From a virus, in IMG/VR virus record IMGVR_UViG_3300046002_006032, positions 1 to 38,942 of that record: a stretch of DNA of 38,942 nucleotides. The stretch is one strand, 5' to 3'. The notes below the pieces were generated by a model. The model worked only from the letters and a program-made list of their open reading frames with translations, had not been told where the DNA came from and ran no database searches. Every line of letters starts with the position of its first letter. Within the stretch, counting starts at the first letter, position 1. This document shows positions 7,519-14,433 of this stretch, piece after piece. The translations under genes were made by a program, and so were the position numbers.

Positions 7519-8246
7519 TATTGATTTCCCTGAAAATATGATTTGATCTTAGCGTAATTTCTTACGAAAGTATTGTTCATCAATATATAATTTATCGTTA
7601 GTTCTTCTTTGCTAATATCAGTTCTGATTTCTAATTCCAAGGAATTCTTAGGAACTGCAATTAATTGTGCAAGGGGGGTGCCAGCTTTGATCACGGTTTC
7701 CTCATTGAGGTTGTGCCAAAATACCGGAACATTTATGTTATTGATTCCGTAGTCACTTGAATAAATCCCACTTAGAGCAGTGAATCGATTTTCATCGGCG
7801 TAGAATACAGAAGTTTGTATTAAAAGATAATCACTGGGAATTTTACAGCACCAGCCAGTGATAAATTTTATCACAGATCGGCTAGAATGATTCGGCCAGT
7901 TTTGAAATGTTTTAAACAAACTGTCTTGATGTTCCTCAATCGCCGGACTGCCGTTGATTTTTTCTTGATCAATAGGAGTTCTCCACTGTATTTTATCCTG
8001 TGACGAATCTGCTTTGACGTAGATATCTTGCCATGCTCGCACTACAAACCCTTGACTCTGTAAGATGTTGATTCCGGGACAATTAGAAATGCTGTGTATG
8101 GCATGCCCGAGATTATTTTTTTGATTTTTAAATTCTCTAGCTGCTTCCTGTTTCCAATTATGCACGATTTTATCTGCAGATAAAATCGGCATTGTCTTAT
8201 CGATGCCAGGTATAGTGGGATAAAATATAATCTTTTGTGCAGTCAT
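7518..8246 (-). CDS. Unknown protein, DUF6065-like; first gene of the oxygenase operon
   Basis: A 242-aa protein that I cannot assign a reaction. It contains an NCPGINILQSQGFVVRAWQD segment, a GWCCKIPSDYLLIQTSVFY segment, an INNINVPVFWHN strand and an AGTPLAQLIAVPK strand. The same order (K/N-C-x-x-I...G..I..W; PW.IKT; LPG..NY.Y...IN; PLTPLA) occurs in 14430-15233 of the other arm, so the two are distant paralogues. The layout resembles what I recall of the DUF6065 family, but that name is tentative. Both copies sit inside runs of 2OG oxygenases, suggesting a shared pathway. ATG at 8246 has no ribosome site, and a TATAAT box 7 nt away predicts a transcript that starts 1 nt before it. Confidence 0.7.
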   Translation of the reverse strand: MTAQKIIFYPTIPGIDKTMPILSADKIVHNWKQEAAREFKNQKNNLGHAIHSISNCPGINILQSQGFVVRAWQDIYVKADSSQDKIQWRTPIDQEKINGSPAIEEHQDSLFKTFQNWPNHSSRSVIKFITGWCCKIPSDYLLIQTSVFYADENRFTALSGIYSSDYGINNINVPVFWHNLNEETVIKAGTPLAQLIAVPKNSLELEIRTDISKEELTINYILMNNTFVRNYAKIKSYFQGNQ

Positions 8247-8253
8247 GTCTTTG

Positions 8254-8282
8254 ATTATAACACATCAACACAGATTTTACAA
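8254..8282 (-). promoter_or_regulatory. Sigma70-like promoter of the minus-strand oxygenase operon
   Basis: TTGTAA (8277-8282) and TATAAT (8254-8259) on the minus strand are 17 nt apart: 4/6 and 6/6 consensus matches. Predicted start about 8247, directly in front of the ATG at 8246. It lies in one of the few gaps of the island and would drive 8246 to 5776 independently of late transcription. Confidence 0.55.
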
Positions 8283-8289
8283 GCAATCA

Positions 8290-8844
8290 TTAACTCAAAA
8301 CAGAGTTGTTGTCAACACCCCAGACATTTTGACAAATAATTTCCATGTTAATAGAAACTCTATAATCTAAACTAAATGATTGATGAGGCTGATGGTTAAG
8401 ATATCCTGGAAAAATAATCAAATCACCAACGTTGGGTCTTATATTATAGATTTCATGAAAGTTATTATCATAAAAACTTAGAGACCCTTGATGTCTATCT
8501 GCAGTCTCGGGTATATTCAAATAGTAAACAGCATTAATTACACAGGTATTTAGGTGATTATGGATGCCACCTTTGTAAAAAAATTTGTTCGTTACATAAC
8601 CCCAACAGCTGGCAAGATTTCTTTGATCTAATTCTAGTGGACCAAAATGCTGGTTGGCAATATGAAAAAAATCTTTGTATAAGGTGTGAAACACTCCCGA
8701 AGAATCGTTGATTTGAAAATTATTTCCGGTGTTGTAGTCTGCCTTGTGATGTGCGGCTAACACCTGTGTCTTCATCCAATCAATTGGATAAGATTTTAAC
8801 CCTTGGTGTAAAAATATTGGTAGAGTTGAGTCTACTCGATTCAT
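8290..8844 (-). CDS. 2OG/Fe(II) oxygenase, HxHxN subtype
   Basis: A 184-aa protein. The metal motif is GGIHNHLNTCVINAVYYLN with H95 and H97; distal H151 is in LIIFPGYLNHQPH, and R162 (DYRVSINMEI) is the expected 2OG contact. A spacer with SLSFYDNN lies between the two halves. It matches the small marine-phage 'putative 2OG-Fe(II) oxygenase' type. It is separated from the DUF6065-like gene by a 43-nt gap with a promoter and follows the ferritin-like gene with an 18-nt gap. No clear Shine-Dalgarno is seen; a TATAAT-like string at 8853-8858 lies upstream but has no -35 partner. Confidence 0.83.
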   Translation of the reverse strand: MNRVDSTLPIFLHQGLKSYPIDWMKTQVLAAHHKADYNTGNNFQINDSSGVFHTLYKDFFHIANQHFGPLELDQRNLASCWGYVTNKFFYKGGIHNHLNTCVINAVYYLNIPETADRHQGSLSFYDNNFHEIYNIRPNVGDLIIFPGYLNHQPHQSFSLDYRVSINMEIICQNVWGVDNNSVLS

Positions 8845-8862
8845 GCGAACAGATTATATAAC

Positions 8863-9393
8863 TTATTCGTTGTCGGGTGGGGCAGGATCGTAGTATTTCA
8901 GCAGGTCTTCGAATGATTTTTTATGAGCAGATGCTCTTCTTGATAATTCAATAAACCACTCTGCTAAATGCGGCAACTTGTCTTCTCGAGCATCATCTGC
9001 ATATTTTGTATACAGCTCAACCGATGCTTGCATTTCAGAAGCAATTGCAGTTTCCAATACCTGGGTAATATGCATTGATGGCTTTCCAGTATCTGGATCA
9101 CCTAATCCACCTAAAATAGCTTCTTTTAAATGGCCTTGAGCAAACATATGTTTTTCTTCGGCAATCTGTTTAAAATAAGCTGTAGCATTTGCATCTTCAT
9201 ATTTTTCAGCCACAGTAGCAAAATAGTGATATCTATCATTAGATCGTGCCTCGGCAGCAAACGCCAGTTTAAGATTGGCTGCAGTCTTGCTATTCAATGC
9301 CACTGGAATAGCCAACGGTGTATTTGGATCAAGATCAGGGGGCGGAATTAATGGTTCTTGATATCCCTCTGGGACTGGTAATTCTGTGTTCAT
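8863..9393 (-). CDS. Rubrerythrin-like (ferritin-like) protein with degenerate diiron ligands
   Basis: A 176-aa four-helix ferritin-like protein. A proline-rich 30-residue N-terminus precedes helices beginning ANLKLAFAAEARSNDRYHYF and, after a GDPDTGKP linker, VLETAIASEMQASVELYTKY and LAEWFIELSRRASAHKKSF. This aligns by eye with alphaproteobacterial-type rubrerythrins that share the GDPxTGxP linker; there is no rubredoxin domain. Of seven usual metal-site residues, E48, E120 and H157 remain, but K81, F84, A123 and A154 occupy the places of Glu, His, Glu and Glu. Peroxidase function is therefore doubtful; an oxygen- or peroxide-protection role near iron oxygenases would otherwise be attractive. 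GGAG precedes ATG 9393, and a late motif lies at 9430-9437. Confidence 0.82.
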   Translation of the reverse strand: MNTELPVPEGYQEPLIPPPDLDPNTPLAIPVALNSKTAANLKLAFAAEARSNDRYHYFATVAEKYEDANATAYFKQIAEEKHMFAQGHLKEAILGGLGDPDTGKPSMHITQVLETAIASEMQASVELYTKYADDAREDKLPHLAEWFIELSRRASAHKKSFEDLLKYYDPAPPDNE

Positions 9394-9429
9394 GTAAATG
9401 ATCTCCGGAATGAGTAAAATTATATAGTG

Positions 9430-9437
9430 TATTTATG
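9430..9437 (-). promoter_or_regulatory. Putative late promoter of the ferritin-like gene (CATAAATA)
   Basis: Minus-strand CATAAATA directly after the stop of the upstream oxygenase gene. Predicted start near 9424 gives a 31-nt leader that includes CGGAG, an ordinary leader in contrast to the leaderless cases. Confidence 0.6.
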
Positions 9438-10037
9438 CTATGCGTTGATCACAAGAGTGTTATTATTGAAATTACCTTTGATGAAAGTATTAAAAGAAAT
9501 ACTCAATCGTTCGTTGTTTGTGGTATTTACAGGCACACTGTGAAAGAGAGTGGAAGGAAAAAGTATTAACATTGCATCTTCAACAGGAATCTGCCATTCT
9601 ATGCTGTTAAATGGTGTACGTTCGCTGCACTCAAACTCCATAAAAAACGGTGATGTTAGCCTGTTGAAACAGATAGAATTTTCACTGTCTGCAACATTCA
9701 CATAGTATACTCCTGAAATCACGCTATTTCTGTGATTGTGCAGATCGTGTGGTTGTCCTTTTTTATTTTGATTTTTCCAGGAATTTGTCATATAAAATTG
9801 GCAGTTTGTTTTAATCACTTCTCGAGCATAATTATGTACATGCTCCATGAATATGTTTTTCAAATCTGAGAATACATCGCTATCAAGCAGGGTTGAATTA
9901 ACAGATGTCTGATTGCCTTGTCTACTTATAGAGGTTACGGTATTAGTGTCATATGCAATTCGTTCAGCCGCTGATAACTTTCTAAGATTGATTCTATAGA
10001 TAGCTGCAGGAAAAATTGGAATAATTTGTGGATTCAT
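9438..10037 (-). CDS. 2OG/Fe(II) oxygenase, HxHxN subtype
   Basis: A 199-aa protein opening with MNPQIIPIFPAAIY, the subfamily's entry strand. Iron motif H100-x-H102 in DLHNHRNSVISGVYYV; distal H166 in LILFPSTLFHSVPV; R177 in ERLSISFNTFIKG. It is the closest relative in the window to 6300-6986 (shared NSxxSGVxY and the ISFNTxxxG end). It lies between the fibre-like gene upstream and the ferritin-like gene downstream, with a 106-nt upstream gap holding an ATTAAATA motif and little else. The substrate is unknown; position next to a fibre gene allows virion-protein modification as a guess. Confidence 0.85.
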   Translation of the reverse strand: MNPQIIPIFPAAIYRINLRKLSAAERIAYDTNTVTSISRQGNQTSVNSTLLDSDVFSDLKNIFMEHVHNYAREVIKTNCQFYMTNSWKNQNKKGQPHDLHNHRNSVISGVYYVNVADSENSICFNRLTSPFFMEFECSERTPFNSIEWQIPVEDAMLILFPSTLFHSVPVNTTNNERLSISFNTFIKGNFNNNTLVINA

Positions 10038-10061
10038 GATCTCATATACTTTGCAAACGAG

Positions 10062-10069
10062 TATTTAAT
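10062..10069 (-). promoter_or_regulatory. Weak late-promoter match (ATTAAATA) before oxygenase 10037
   Basis: Minus-strand ATTAAATA in an AT-rich 106-nt intergenic stretch; the predicted start near 10056 would give a 19-nt leader with only GAGATC as ribosome site. The rest of this gap shows no gene or strong hairpin. Confidence 0.35.
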
Positions 10070-10143
10070 TCAATAATTTCAGATTCAAAAATAAATTAGC
10101 TATTATCAACTATTTGATTTATAATGTCAGAATTGAAAGAAAA

Positions 10144-12426
10144 TTAAATACTGGCAAAGTTTTTAATCTGAATAGTTCCAATCATAGCAGCATGAACACT
10201 ACACTGATATCTGTAGCTACCAGTAATTGAATCTGGAATCTTCCAATATAGTGTGCCCGATGTTTGACCTTGAGCCGACGCTCCTGTAGTTACGGTGCCC
10301 CCTGTGGTCACGTGTACCAATCCTGTGTTATAATTTGCGCCAGCGCCGTCTTGTATCAAGAATGGATGTCCAGTCACATTGAGATTGAAAGCTATGGTGG
10401 TGCCATTGATGGCATAGACTGTAGGATCGTCAGTGGTGCCATATTGGTCAAATCTGTAAGCACTAGCTCCGTTGTTTGTGACATTAAGTCTTGTTATTGC
10501 CTGTAGATAAAATTGGTCTATGGTGAGATCTGCACGATCACTTAGTCCGGTGAATGATGTGGCGCCTGCGCTGACTGTGCTGGTAATTGTCACTGTGTCT
10601 GTGCCGGCATCCGTGGTTATTGAGATCCCTGTGCCTGCAGCTATAGTAAGAGTGTCAGTGGCCGAATCTGCTACCACAGAACTCTGCCCAGCTACTGCTA
10701 TTGTTTCAAAAGTGTTTTGGCCAGTACCTGAGTTGGTAATGGTCACAGTGTCTGTACCTGCATCTGTGGTAATAGTAATGCCTGTACCTGCCACCAGTGT
10801 TAGTGTGTCTGTGGCTGAATCTGCTACAACATTCGATTGGCCTGCCACAGATATAGTGGCAAAACTGTCAGATGCTAATCCTCCGCCCGAAACAGTAGCC
10901 CATGTATTGTCGCCTCTAAGGTAGGTGCTGGCACTAGGTGTTCCTGACGACCCGAGTCTTCCGATGGGTACTGTGCCGCTGGTGAGTTGTGTAGCATTTA
11001 ATGCTGTGAGATTAGCCCCGCTGGCCGCTGGTAATGTTGCAGGAAGTGCTGTGAGATTTGCGCCACTCACTGCAGGCAACGTAGCCGGAAATCTGGCGTC
11101 CGGTATGGTGCCTGAAGTCAACTGCGTAGCATTTAACGAAGTAAGTGCTGAACCTCCACCACTGAAGTTAGTGGCCGTAAGTAGTCCAGCATCTGATATG
11201 GTTGCAGAGCTGGTTTGTATGATAGTACCGGTAGTACCGTCATAGCGTACAATAGCATTATCGACATATCCGCCACCACTGCTAAGAACATCTCCTGTAC
11301 CTGCTCCCGAAGCTCCTGCTGGCCCTTGCGGTCCTACTGGCCCAGGTACACCTACAGCAGAAGTATTCTGTCTTGTGCCGTCTGCAAATACGATTTCATT
11401 GCCTACTACCACATCTGATTCAAAATTTACAGCAGGAGTTACAGTGATAGCTGTGCTGTCTGTGCTGTCTATGGTGTTAGCAACAAATGTTATGTTGCCT
11501 GTGCTGGCTGTGCTGGTAATTGTAATGGCATCTGTGCCAGCATTAGTTGTGAGGGTTATACCTGCGCCTGCCACTAGTGTCAGCGTATCTGTGGGGGTGC
11601 CCGCAGCCACTGAGCTTTGCCCTGCTACTGCTATTGTGGCAAAACTATTAGACTCTAAGTCTGTATCATTAATCCAATTTGTGCCGTTATACTTCAACAC
11701 CTGGTTAATTGTTGGAGTTGTTAACACAACATCACTCAAGTCATTTAGTGCGCCTCCGCTACCGGTTCCTGATCCAGGATCTGCTACTGCTATTGACTGA
11801 CCCATGGCCAAGTGATTCCAACACCAATAGTAGAGCAAAGCTGGCGTAGAATTAGTGACTGTGATACGCACCTGCCGTGCAGTGGCTGTGGCAAACATAT
11901 TACTGTTATACACTGCCTGTGTAACATTAACATTATCTAGGTAATATTGCACATCTACAAGATAACTTGTGCCGCCGCCATTGTTTCCACTGAGATTATC
12001 TGCGGAAAAATTCAAAGGATGCTGATTTACTGTAGTTCCATTGACGTTAGGAAAGTAGACGTTGGTAGGATCGTCCTGAACAAACACATAGGTATAGCCC
12101 ACTACAAAATTCAGTATAGGACGATAAACACCGTTAAGATTGTATTTGTTGCCTGTATCGCCGCCTTGAGGACCTGTGATTGTTACCTGATATGTGACTG
12201 TAGCCAGTTTAGAAACCACAGACTTAGATCTAAAATCACTGGTTGACACATTGGCAAGATCTCCTCTAGCTAAATTTAATCCGCCAGTGGATGATCCGTT
12301 GTAAATTCTAAGGGTATTAGCTGTTTGATCGTAAAAAACTTCACCTCTTAGCCCTGACTTTCTGTTCAGAAATTCAGCGTCTCTTGGAATTATTCTTACT
12401 GCATCGGATACGGATATTTTGGCCAT
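10144..12426 (-). CDS. Fibre-like virion protein with two cupredoxin-like domains, a collagen-like tract and beta repeats
   Basis: A 760-aa, Thr/Ser/Gly/Ala-rich, Lys-poor protein typical of phage fibres. Order: an N-terminal fibre segment (EVFYDQTANTLRIYNG) to about residue 60; a cupredoxin-like domain at about 75-215 with H136 and C202-x2-H205-x2-M208; an LNDLSDVVL/YNGTNW motif near 235-255; a 45-residue repeat (SFATIAVAGQSS...TDTLTLVAG) present three times; a short collagen-like tract of six GXY triplets (GVP GPV GPQ GPA GAS GAG) near residue 360; two ATQLTSGT repeats; and a C-terminal cupredoxin-like domain with H687 and C742-x2-H745-x2-M748. Role in the virion is inferred. Its minus-strand late motif is at 12451-12458. 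Confidence 0.85.
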   Translation of the reverse strand: MAKISVSDAVRIIPRDAEFLNRKSGLRGEVFYDQTANTLRIYNGSSTGGLNLARGDLANVSTSDFRSKSVVSKLATVTYQVTITGPQGGDTGNKYNLNGVYRPILNFVVGYTYVFVQDDPTNVYFPNVNGTTVNQHPLNFSADNLSGNNGGGTSYLVDVQYYLDNVNVTQAVYNSNMFATATARQVRITVTNSTPALLYYWCWNHLAMGQSIAVADPGSGTGSGGALNDLSDVVLTTPTINQVLKYNGTNWINDTDLESNSFATIAVAGQSSVAAGTPTDTLTLVAGAGITLTTNAGTDAITITSTASTGNITFVANTIDSTDSTAITVTPAVNFESDVVVGNEIVFADGTRQNTSAVGVPGPVGPQGPAGASGAGTGDVLSSGGGYVDNAIVRYDGTTGTIIQTSSATISDAGLLTATNFSGGGSALTSLNATQLTSGTIPDARFPATLPAVSGANLTALPATLPAASGANLTALNATQLTSGTVPIGRLGSSGTPSASTYLRGDNTWATVSGGGLASDSFATISVAGQSNVVADSATDTLTLVAGTGITITTDAGTDTVTITNSGTGQNTFETIAVAGQSSVVADSATDTLTIAAGTGISITTDAGTDTVTITSTVSAGATSFTGLSDRADLTIDQFYLQAITRLNVTNNGASAYRFDQYGTTDDPTVYAINGTTIAFNLNVTGHPFLIQDGAGANYNTGLVHVTTGGTVTTGASAQGQTSGTLYWKIPDSITGSYRYQCSVHAAMIGTIQIKNFASI
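10571..11655 (-). repeat. Three copies of a 45-residue fibre repeat
   Basis: Within the 760-aa fibre, a module reading SFATIAVAGQSS, then TDTLTLVAGxGITxTT and NAGTDxxTIT, occurs at about 11500-11655, 10732-10872 and 10571-10713. The latter two are nearly identical in protein and close in DNA, suggesting recent duplication or gene conversion. Confidence 0.8.
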
Positions 12427-12450
12427 TGATATTCTTTGTTATTAGTCTAT

Positions 12451-12458
12451 TATTTATT
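12451..12458 (-). promoter_or_regulatory. Putative late promoter of the 760-aa fibre gene (AATAAATA)
   Basis: Minus-strand AATAAATA; predicted start about 12445 and a 19-nt leader. It is back to back with the perfect plus-strand TATAAATA at 12481-12488. Confidence 0.5.
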
Positions 12459-12480
12459 CTAAAAATGCAGACTGGATACC

Positions 12481-12488
12481 TATAAATA
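12481..12488 (+). promoter_or_regulatory. Perfect late-promoter motif TATAAATA
   Basis: An exact match to the T4 late consensus, followed 4 nt later by the GTG that opens the 78-aa frame at 12493. T4 spacing puts +1 at 12494, so this would be a leaderless GTG-initiated mRNA. Confidence 0.6.
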
Positions 12489-12492
12489 AACA

Positions 12493-12729
12493 GTGACTTT
12501 GACTATCAAAATACTACAAGATGACTGCGCTGTGAGTCCTGTTTTTCTCAAAGCCGTGGAATATCTTATAGAAAAACAAAATAATACAGATCAGTTGTCT
12601 TTAGATCTACAGTCTGTGATTAGACATCACTGGCAAACAGAATTTAAATCATCAATTTCTGAAGATTGGAGTTGCATTGAGTTTTCAAATAGTTTAGATC
12701 TGATGACTTTTTCATTGAAATTCAGTTGA
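12493..12729 (+). CDS. Small protein of unknown function (GTG start)
   Basis: A 78-aa acidic protein, no Cys cluster, no membrane segment, with a helical middle (FLKAVEYLIEKQNN, DLQSVIRHHWQTEF) and a short aromatic C-terminus. I do not recognise it. The only upstream in-frame start is GTG at 12493 (TTG at 12499 is the alternative), and a perfect late promoter lies 4 nt before it, which is the main reason to believe the gene. Its last 8 nt overlap the convergent gene 12722-13066. Confidence 0.6.
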   Translation: MTLTIKILQDDCAVSPVFLKAVEYLIEKQNNTDQLSLDLQSVIRHHWQTEFKSSISEDWSCIEFSNSLDLMTFSLKFS

Positions 12730-13066
12730 TTTCATCTACCCATACATTGTTGGTAGCAAGATCTATATCATATGTTGCAAGAAATTCCTGAACCCTATTC
12801 GAAGCATCTTTTCCAAAAAATGTCAACGAATGGAACTTTGTTTCCGCTAACACAGGATAATAAACCAAATAGAATTCACAATAAGGATCCCAGGCAGCGT
12901 ATACACCTATTACACCTGGTTTAAAATAAATTTCTTCCCAAACTGTTATATCTGCAACACAAGGAGTAGCAGTAGTTTGCAAATTGTTAGACGAGATGTT
13001 TTGACAATAATTTTTATAAAACTTGTGACTGAATATCTCGTCGCTGGAAATAAAACGGGTGGCCAT
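12722..13066 (-). CDS. Unknown conserved phage protein, paralogue of 16505-16933
   Basis: A 114-aa protein with a core VWEEIYFKPGVIGVYAAWDP, then EFYLVYYP, LTFFGKDASNRVQEFL and a WVDE end. The paralogue at 16505 has VEIWEQICYKTGGIGLYAAY, AEFYIV, CFYGPGSMQAAYRRA and WVDD, so the order and spacing are kept. As I recall, proteins with this W-E-x-I-x-x-K-x-G-x-I-G-x-Y-A-A pattern occur in cyanophage-type genomes without a function. ATG at 13066 has no ribosome site and the CATAAATA motif predicts a start 1 nt before the ATG. It is divergent from the plus-strand oxygenase operon. Confidence 0.75.
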   Translation of the reverse strand: MATRFISSDEIFSHKFYKNYCQNISSNNLQTTATPCVADITVWEEIYFKPGVIGVYAAWDPYCEFYLVYYPVLAETKFHSLTFFGKDASNRVQEFLATYDIDLATNNVWVDEIN

Positions 13067-13072
13067 AATCAG

Positions 13073-13080
13073 TATTTATG
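13073..13080 (-). promoter_or_regulatory. Putative late promoter of 12722-13066 (CATAAATA), predicted leaderless
   Basis: Minus-strand CATAAATA ends 6 nt before the ATG at 13066; predicted +1 about 13067. Another of the near-leaderless arrangements. Confidence 0.5.
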
Positions 13081-13098
13081 AAATAATTCCGTTGCTCT

Positions 13099-13106
13099 CT
13101 TAAATA
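13099..13106 (+). promoter_or_regulatory. Possible late promoter of the plus-strand oxygenase operon (CTTAAATA)
   Basis: Plus-strand CTTAAATA; predicted start about 13112 and a 22-nt leader with AAAAGGAC as ribosome site before ATG 13134. A weaker match than TATAAATA. Confidence 0.4.
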
Positions 13107-13133
13107 GCATAGCTCGTATAAAAGGACAACAAT

Positions 13134-13763
13134 ATGACCGTGGTAATAAACAATTTTTTTCCTGGGGAACTACAGCCAAGCACTGTGATAGCAGGTTGTA
13201 TTGCCATTTATGAAAATGCCTGGCCGAACCCAGAGAACACTATCAAGATGGTGGAAAACGCAGCTTCTAATTCAGATTCCGGAGTGCATTGGCAACGAGC
13301 CGAAACCACTCAGGAAGGACCACATCAAACACACAGAACAAACAAAATGATGGGAGTTACTCATCTAGCAGGAATTACCAATAATGCTGTATTACAAAAT
13401 GTTCATAATCAGTTCTATATGTTATTATTAGCAGCATCAATTCCCTATGCTAAAAGATTTAATATCAAGGAAGGTCTTTGGCACGAACATTATCAAATGT
13501 TAAAATACGATCAAGGCGAAGAATACAAAGGACATTATGATGGCGGAACTCCTATAGGAAGAGCAATATCTTGCTTGTGTTATTTAAATGACAATTTTGA
13601 AGGAGGTGAGTTGGAATTTCCTAATTTTCACGTAAAAATTAAACCTGAACCCGGAATGTTAATTTTGTTCCCATCCAACTATGCGTATCTACACATTGCA
13701 CACCCAATAACATCTGGCACAAAATACAGCATGGTAACGTGGATCAAGGATAGAGAAATATAA
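13134..13763 (+). CDS. Prolyl-4-hydroxylase-like 2OG/Fe(II) oxygenase
   Basis: A 209-aa protein of the P4H/PHD-like group. Motifs: YDQGEEYKGHYDGG with iron ligands H134 and D136; the ISCLCYLNDNFEGGELEF strand with the GG turn; GMLILFPSNYAYLHIAHPITSGTKYSMVTW with distal H187 and K197 as the 2OG contact (Lys, as in prolyl-4-hydroxylases). This is the clearest oxygenase of the window; family members hydroxylate proline or other side chains in proteins. First gene of the plus-strand operon, with AAGGAC in its leader. One base separates its stop from the next start. The fibre 0.7 kb away carries a collagen-like tract with a proline in the Y position (GVP), a possible substrate. Confidence 0.9.
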   Translation: MTVVINNFFPGELQPSTVIAGCIAIYENAWPNPENTIKMVENAASNSDSGVHWQRAETTQEGPHQTHRTNKMMGVTHLAGITNNAVLQNVHNQFYMLLLAASIPYAKRFNIKEGLWHEHYQMLKYDQGEEYKGHYDGGTPIGRAISCLCYLNDNFEGGELEFPNFHVKIKPEPGMLILFPSNYAYLHIAHPITSGTKYSMVTWIKDREI

Positions 13764-13764
13764 T

Positions 13765-14433
13765 ATGTATTTTCCTTCTCTGTGTGTAGATAATTTTTAT
13801 AACGATCCGAATGTGATCAGAGAGTTTGCGTTATCTTTAGAATTCAAAACAACTTCTAATGTGCCATGGCCTGGCAAAAGATCACCTTCCCTAGATTCTG
13901 TAAATCCTGTATTTTTTAAAAATTTCTGCGATAAGCTATTTTCCCTGACCTTTGATTTTAAAAAAACCAACAGTGTTAAATGGGCTGTGGAAACCTACTT
14001 CCAAATTGCAGAACCAGATCAATACTCATCAATCAATCAAGGATGGATTCATGCAGACTATAAGCCATATGCTGGGGTGATATATCTCACTCCCGGTATA
14101 GATACGGGCTGCGGCACTTCGTTGTTTAGACCAAAAAAACCATTTGATATACCGATCAATCTAGAAGAAAAACAAGATATGTTTTTGAACTTTGATAGAA
14201 CTAAAACTGATTTCTATAATGAAAAGCTACAGGAAAACAACAGTCTATTTGAAGAAACTGTGAATTTTAAAAATATCTATAATAGAATTGTTGCCTATGA
14301 CGGATTCCAGTATCATGGTGTAAATAAATTTACAGGGCATGATAACAGGCCCAGACTTACACAGGTATTTTTTATTCAAGAAGTAAGTTCTGATTATTTT
14401 CCTATTCCTGCATCGAGACAAATATTATTATGA
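13765..14433 (+). CDS. DUF6445-like protein with 2OG-oxygenase-type motif
   Basis: A 222-aa protein. WIHADYKPYAGVIYLTPG (H96, D98), CGTSLFRPKK, and NRIVAYDGFQYHGVNKFTG (H184) followed by PRLTQVFFI (R197) reproduce the HxD...H...R spacing of double-stranded beta-helix oxygenases. The flow 'HxD, YLTP, GT.LFR, NR.V.YDG...H' is what I remember of DUF6445; that name is tentative. Strictly it is an oxygenase-like protein of unproven activity. The start is ATG 13765, one base after the preceding stop. Its stop overlaps the next start (ATGA at 14430-14433), so the operon is tightly coupled. Confidence 0.75.
   Translation: MYFPSLCVDNFYNDPNVIREFALSLEFKTTSNVPWPGKRSPSLDSVNPVFFKNFCDKLFSLTFDFKKTNSVKWAVETYFQIAEPDQYSSINQGWIHADYKPYAGVIYLTPGIDTGCGTSLFRPKKPFDIPINLEEKQDMFLNFDRTKTDFYNEKLQENNSLFEETVNFKNIYNRIVAYDGFQYHGVNKFTGHDNRPRLTQVFFIQEVSSDYFPIPASRQILL

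Noticed and set aside
8853-8858. Minus-strand TATAAT just upstream of the 8844 oxygenase
   Set aside because: No -35 element at a usable distance; lies in the end of the preceding gene.
10120-10125. Plus-strand TATAAT in the 10038-10143 gap
   Set aside because: No -35 partner and no plus-strand gene follows.
10520-11800. Series of plus-strand frames, Val/Ala/Pro-rich, inside the 760-aa fibre gene
   Set aside because: Shadows of the repeated sense sequence; repeat content explains their similarity to each other.
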